Shown: in pieces, positions 14,449-15,480 of the stretch
Numbering within the stretch: the stretch's first letter is position 1
Layout of the letters: every line of letters starts with the position of its first letter
Assembly (NCBI GenBank): GCA_046050405.1
Contig: JBJOPY010000241.1
Coordinates: 1-15,480, forward strand
Direction: 5' to 3'
Length of the DNA: 15,480 bases
From: JADKCL01 sp046050405
GTDB taxonomy: Bacteria; Bacteroidota; Bacteroidia; J057; JADKCL01
Made by a program: the position numbers and the translations under genes
The notes under the pieces: model-generated
Seen by the model: only the letters and a program-made list of their open reading frames with translations
Database searches by the model: none
What the model was told of the DNA's origin: nothing

Positions 14449-14633
14449 TGCCCGATCCCAAACTAGACCCCGTACGTGGAAGTGGAAACGGCATTGACCG
14501 ATCAGGGCGTGGGTTTGCGGACTTGTCTCTCATGCCATCGTATGGCACGGAACTTATCTTGGAAAACTTGCTGATACACTCAGCCTTCTGGCGACATTGG
14601 TCGGACCGGTGGCGCACCGTCCACAAAAATTAG
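14448..14633 (+). CDS. Doubtful 61-residue frame coupled to rsmI
   Basis: The ATG shares bases with the rsmI stop (TGATG), an arrangement typical of coupled translation, and the frame runs to 14633, 12 bases before the next gene. The product is hydrophilic, with a C-terminal Trp/His/Arg-rich stretch (about 47-60), and I recognise no family. Its final part covers a hairpin. The 197-base gap otherwise holds nothing, so this may be simply non-coding. Confidence 0.2.
   Translation: MPDPKLDPVRGSGNGIDRSGRGFADLSLMPSYGTELILENLLIHSAFWRHWSDRWRTVHKN
14603..14622. repeat. Hairpin 23 bases upstream of the inositol phosphatase gene
   Basis: GGACCGGTG (14603-14611) pairs with CACCGTCC (14615-14622) around GCG, eight pairs with one bulged C. 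It is followed by ACAAAAATTAGG, not a T-run, so it is a poor terminator for rsmI. A leader hairpin or operator is possible. Confidence 0.35.
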
Positions 14634-14645
14634 GAAAAAAGAAAC

Positions 14646-15455
14646 ATGAAGACTCATCAAGAGCTGACCGAAACCCTCGTCCACGAAGTCCAGCAAGTCA
14701 TTGCCGAGGTCGCTTCCTTCATTCTCCATGAACGGCACAACTTCGACCCGGGGAAAGTAGAACACAAAGGGCCTAGCGACTTGGTTTCCTACGTGGACCG
14801 GAAGTCTGAGGCGATGCTGCGCGCTGCATTCGAGAAGATTCTTCCAGGTGCCGGATTCATCGGTGAGGAATCCGGCTCCCATGATGACCAGGCCGAATGG
14901 CGATGGATTGTCGATCCGCTTGACGGCACGACCAATTTCGTACACAACCTTCCCATCTACTGCATCAGTGTCGGATTGCAGCACTATGGGGAGACACTTT
15001 TTGGGGTCATCCATGATGTCCCCCACGGAGAGGTTTTCTGGGCGTTGAAGGGGCAGGGAGCCTATCTGGGAAGCAGGAGGATTCATGTCAGCGAGGTGGG
15101 TGAAATCAAGGATGCCCTTCTCGGAACAGGCTTCCCAATTGCAAAACTTGACCGGTCAAGTGCCTATATGGCAGCGATTCAGGAGCTTCTCGAAACATGC
15201 CATGGGGTCAGGCGGCTAGGGTCTGCAGCGATCGACATGGCGTATGTGGCCTGTGGGTGCCTGGACGGATTCTTCGAGATCGGCCTGAAACCATGGGATG
15301 TCGCTGCCGGCTCATTGATCGTCCGTGAAGCCGGAGGTGCTGTGACCTCCATCGAGGCAGGGGGCGACTTTCTGTTTGGGCGGCAGATCGCAGTGAGCAA
15401 CGGCAAGATTCAGCAGGCCATGCTTCATATCCTCAGAAAGCATTTGGTACGTTAA
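14646..15455 (+). CDS. Inositol monophosphatase family protein
   Basis: 269 residues, normal length for the family. All metal-site motifs are intact: GEES (73-76; E74 the likely ligand), VDPLDGTTNF (89-98; D90, D93) and LKPWDVAAG (214-222; D218). These coordinate two or three Mg ions for phosphate ester hydrolysis in the cytoplasm. Bacterial members range from SuhB-type inositol-1-phosphatases to CysQ-like 3'(2'),5'-bisphosphate nucleotidases and histidinol phosphatases; the LDGTTNFVHNLP signature favours the SuhB-like group, but the substrate cannot be settled from sequence. The start is preceded by an A-rich stretch (TAGGAAAAAAGAAAC), with no Shine-Dalgarno. It follows rsmI on the same strand after 197 bases and may be read from the rsmI transcript. 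Confidence 0.92.
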   Translation: MKTHQELTETLVHEVQQVIAEVASFILHERHNFDPGKVEHKGPSDLVSYVDRKSEAMLRAAFEKILPGAGFIGEESGSHDDQAEWRWIVDPLDGTTNFVHNLPIYCISVGLQHYGETLFGVIHDVPHGEVFWALKGQGAYLGSRRIHVSEVGEIKDALLGTGFPIAKLDRSSAYMAAIQELLETCHGVRRLGSAAIDMAYVACGCLDGFFEIGLKPWDVAAGSLIVREAGGAVTSIEAGGDFLFGRQIAVSNGKIQQAMLHILRKHLVR

Positions 15456-15474
15456 GGTTCTCAAAATATGAACC
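15456..15474 (+). terminator. Short stem after the last gene, possibly the start of a terminator
   Basis: GGTTC (15456-15460) pairs with GAACC (15470-15474) directly after the stop codon. The window ends six bases later, so no T-tract can be checked. Confidence 0.2.
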
Positions 15475-15480
15475 GACGGG

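Overview
The window looks like chromosome from a fairly GC-rich member of the Bacteroidota. Three proteins belong to families confined to that phylum (the gliding lipoproteins GldH and GldJ and a PorP/SprF-type type IX secretion outer-membrane protein). The promoters that can be read fit the Bacteroidota -33 TTG / -7 TAnnTTTG pattern, and start codons lack Shine-Dalgarno sequences. The class is uncertain; Saprospiria or Chitinophagia are guesses. No insertion sequence, prophage, CRISPR array or defence island is visible. Content is mostly housekeeping plus cell-envelope genes.

Layout. 1-249: upstream DNA with one hairpin. 250-1788 (+): YifB/ComM AAA+ ATPase. 1892-2362 (-): a small protein made of two copies of a 76-residue EF-hand-like module, the least explained gene here. 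2637-3770 (+): DNA polymerase III delta' (holB), then ricT/PSP1 (3845-5497) and gldH (5494-5982); ricT and gldH overlap by ATGA. Converging on them is murF (6001-7332, -), with its own promoter. A 452-base gap rich in inverted repeats separates murF from gldJ (7785-8945, -), which ends in a good intrinsic terminator. gldJ has its own promoter overlapping the end of the upstream porP/sprF-like gene (9035-10075, -). After a 321-base gap come a class I SAM methyltransferase (10397-11275, -), tRNA-Pro(CGG) with encoded CCA (11370-11446, -), a PBP4-type D,D-carboxypeptidase (11544-13061, -) and a small DUF2892-like membrane protein (13321-13539, -). A divergent control region with repeats precedes rsmI (13765-14448, +), and an inositol-monophosphatase family gene closes the window (14646-15455, +).

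How they fit together. murF (peptidoglycan precursor synthesis) and dacB (peptidoglycan trimming) act on the wall; GldH, GldJ and the PorP/SprF-like protein belong to the gliding / type IX secretion apparatus; HolB, RsmI and tRNA-Pro serve replication and translation. RicT is a predicted metal- or Fe-S-binding regulator whose role in this phylum is not known to me.

No clear new multi-gene system is present. The observations most worth following are the duplicated EF-hand-like protein, the cysteine-rich head and repeat-bearing tail of RicT, mutually exclusive hairpins upstream of murF, repeat clusters in front of rsmI, ricT and holB, and several -7 boxes placed 6 to 11 bases from start codons, implying very short leaders.
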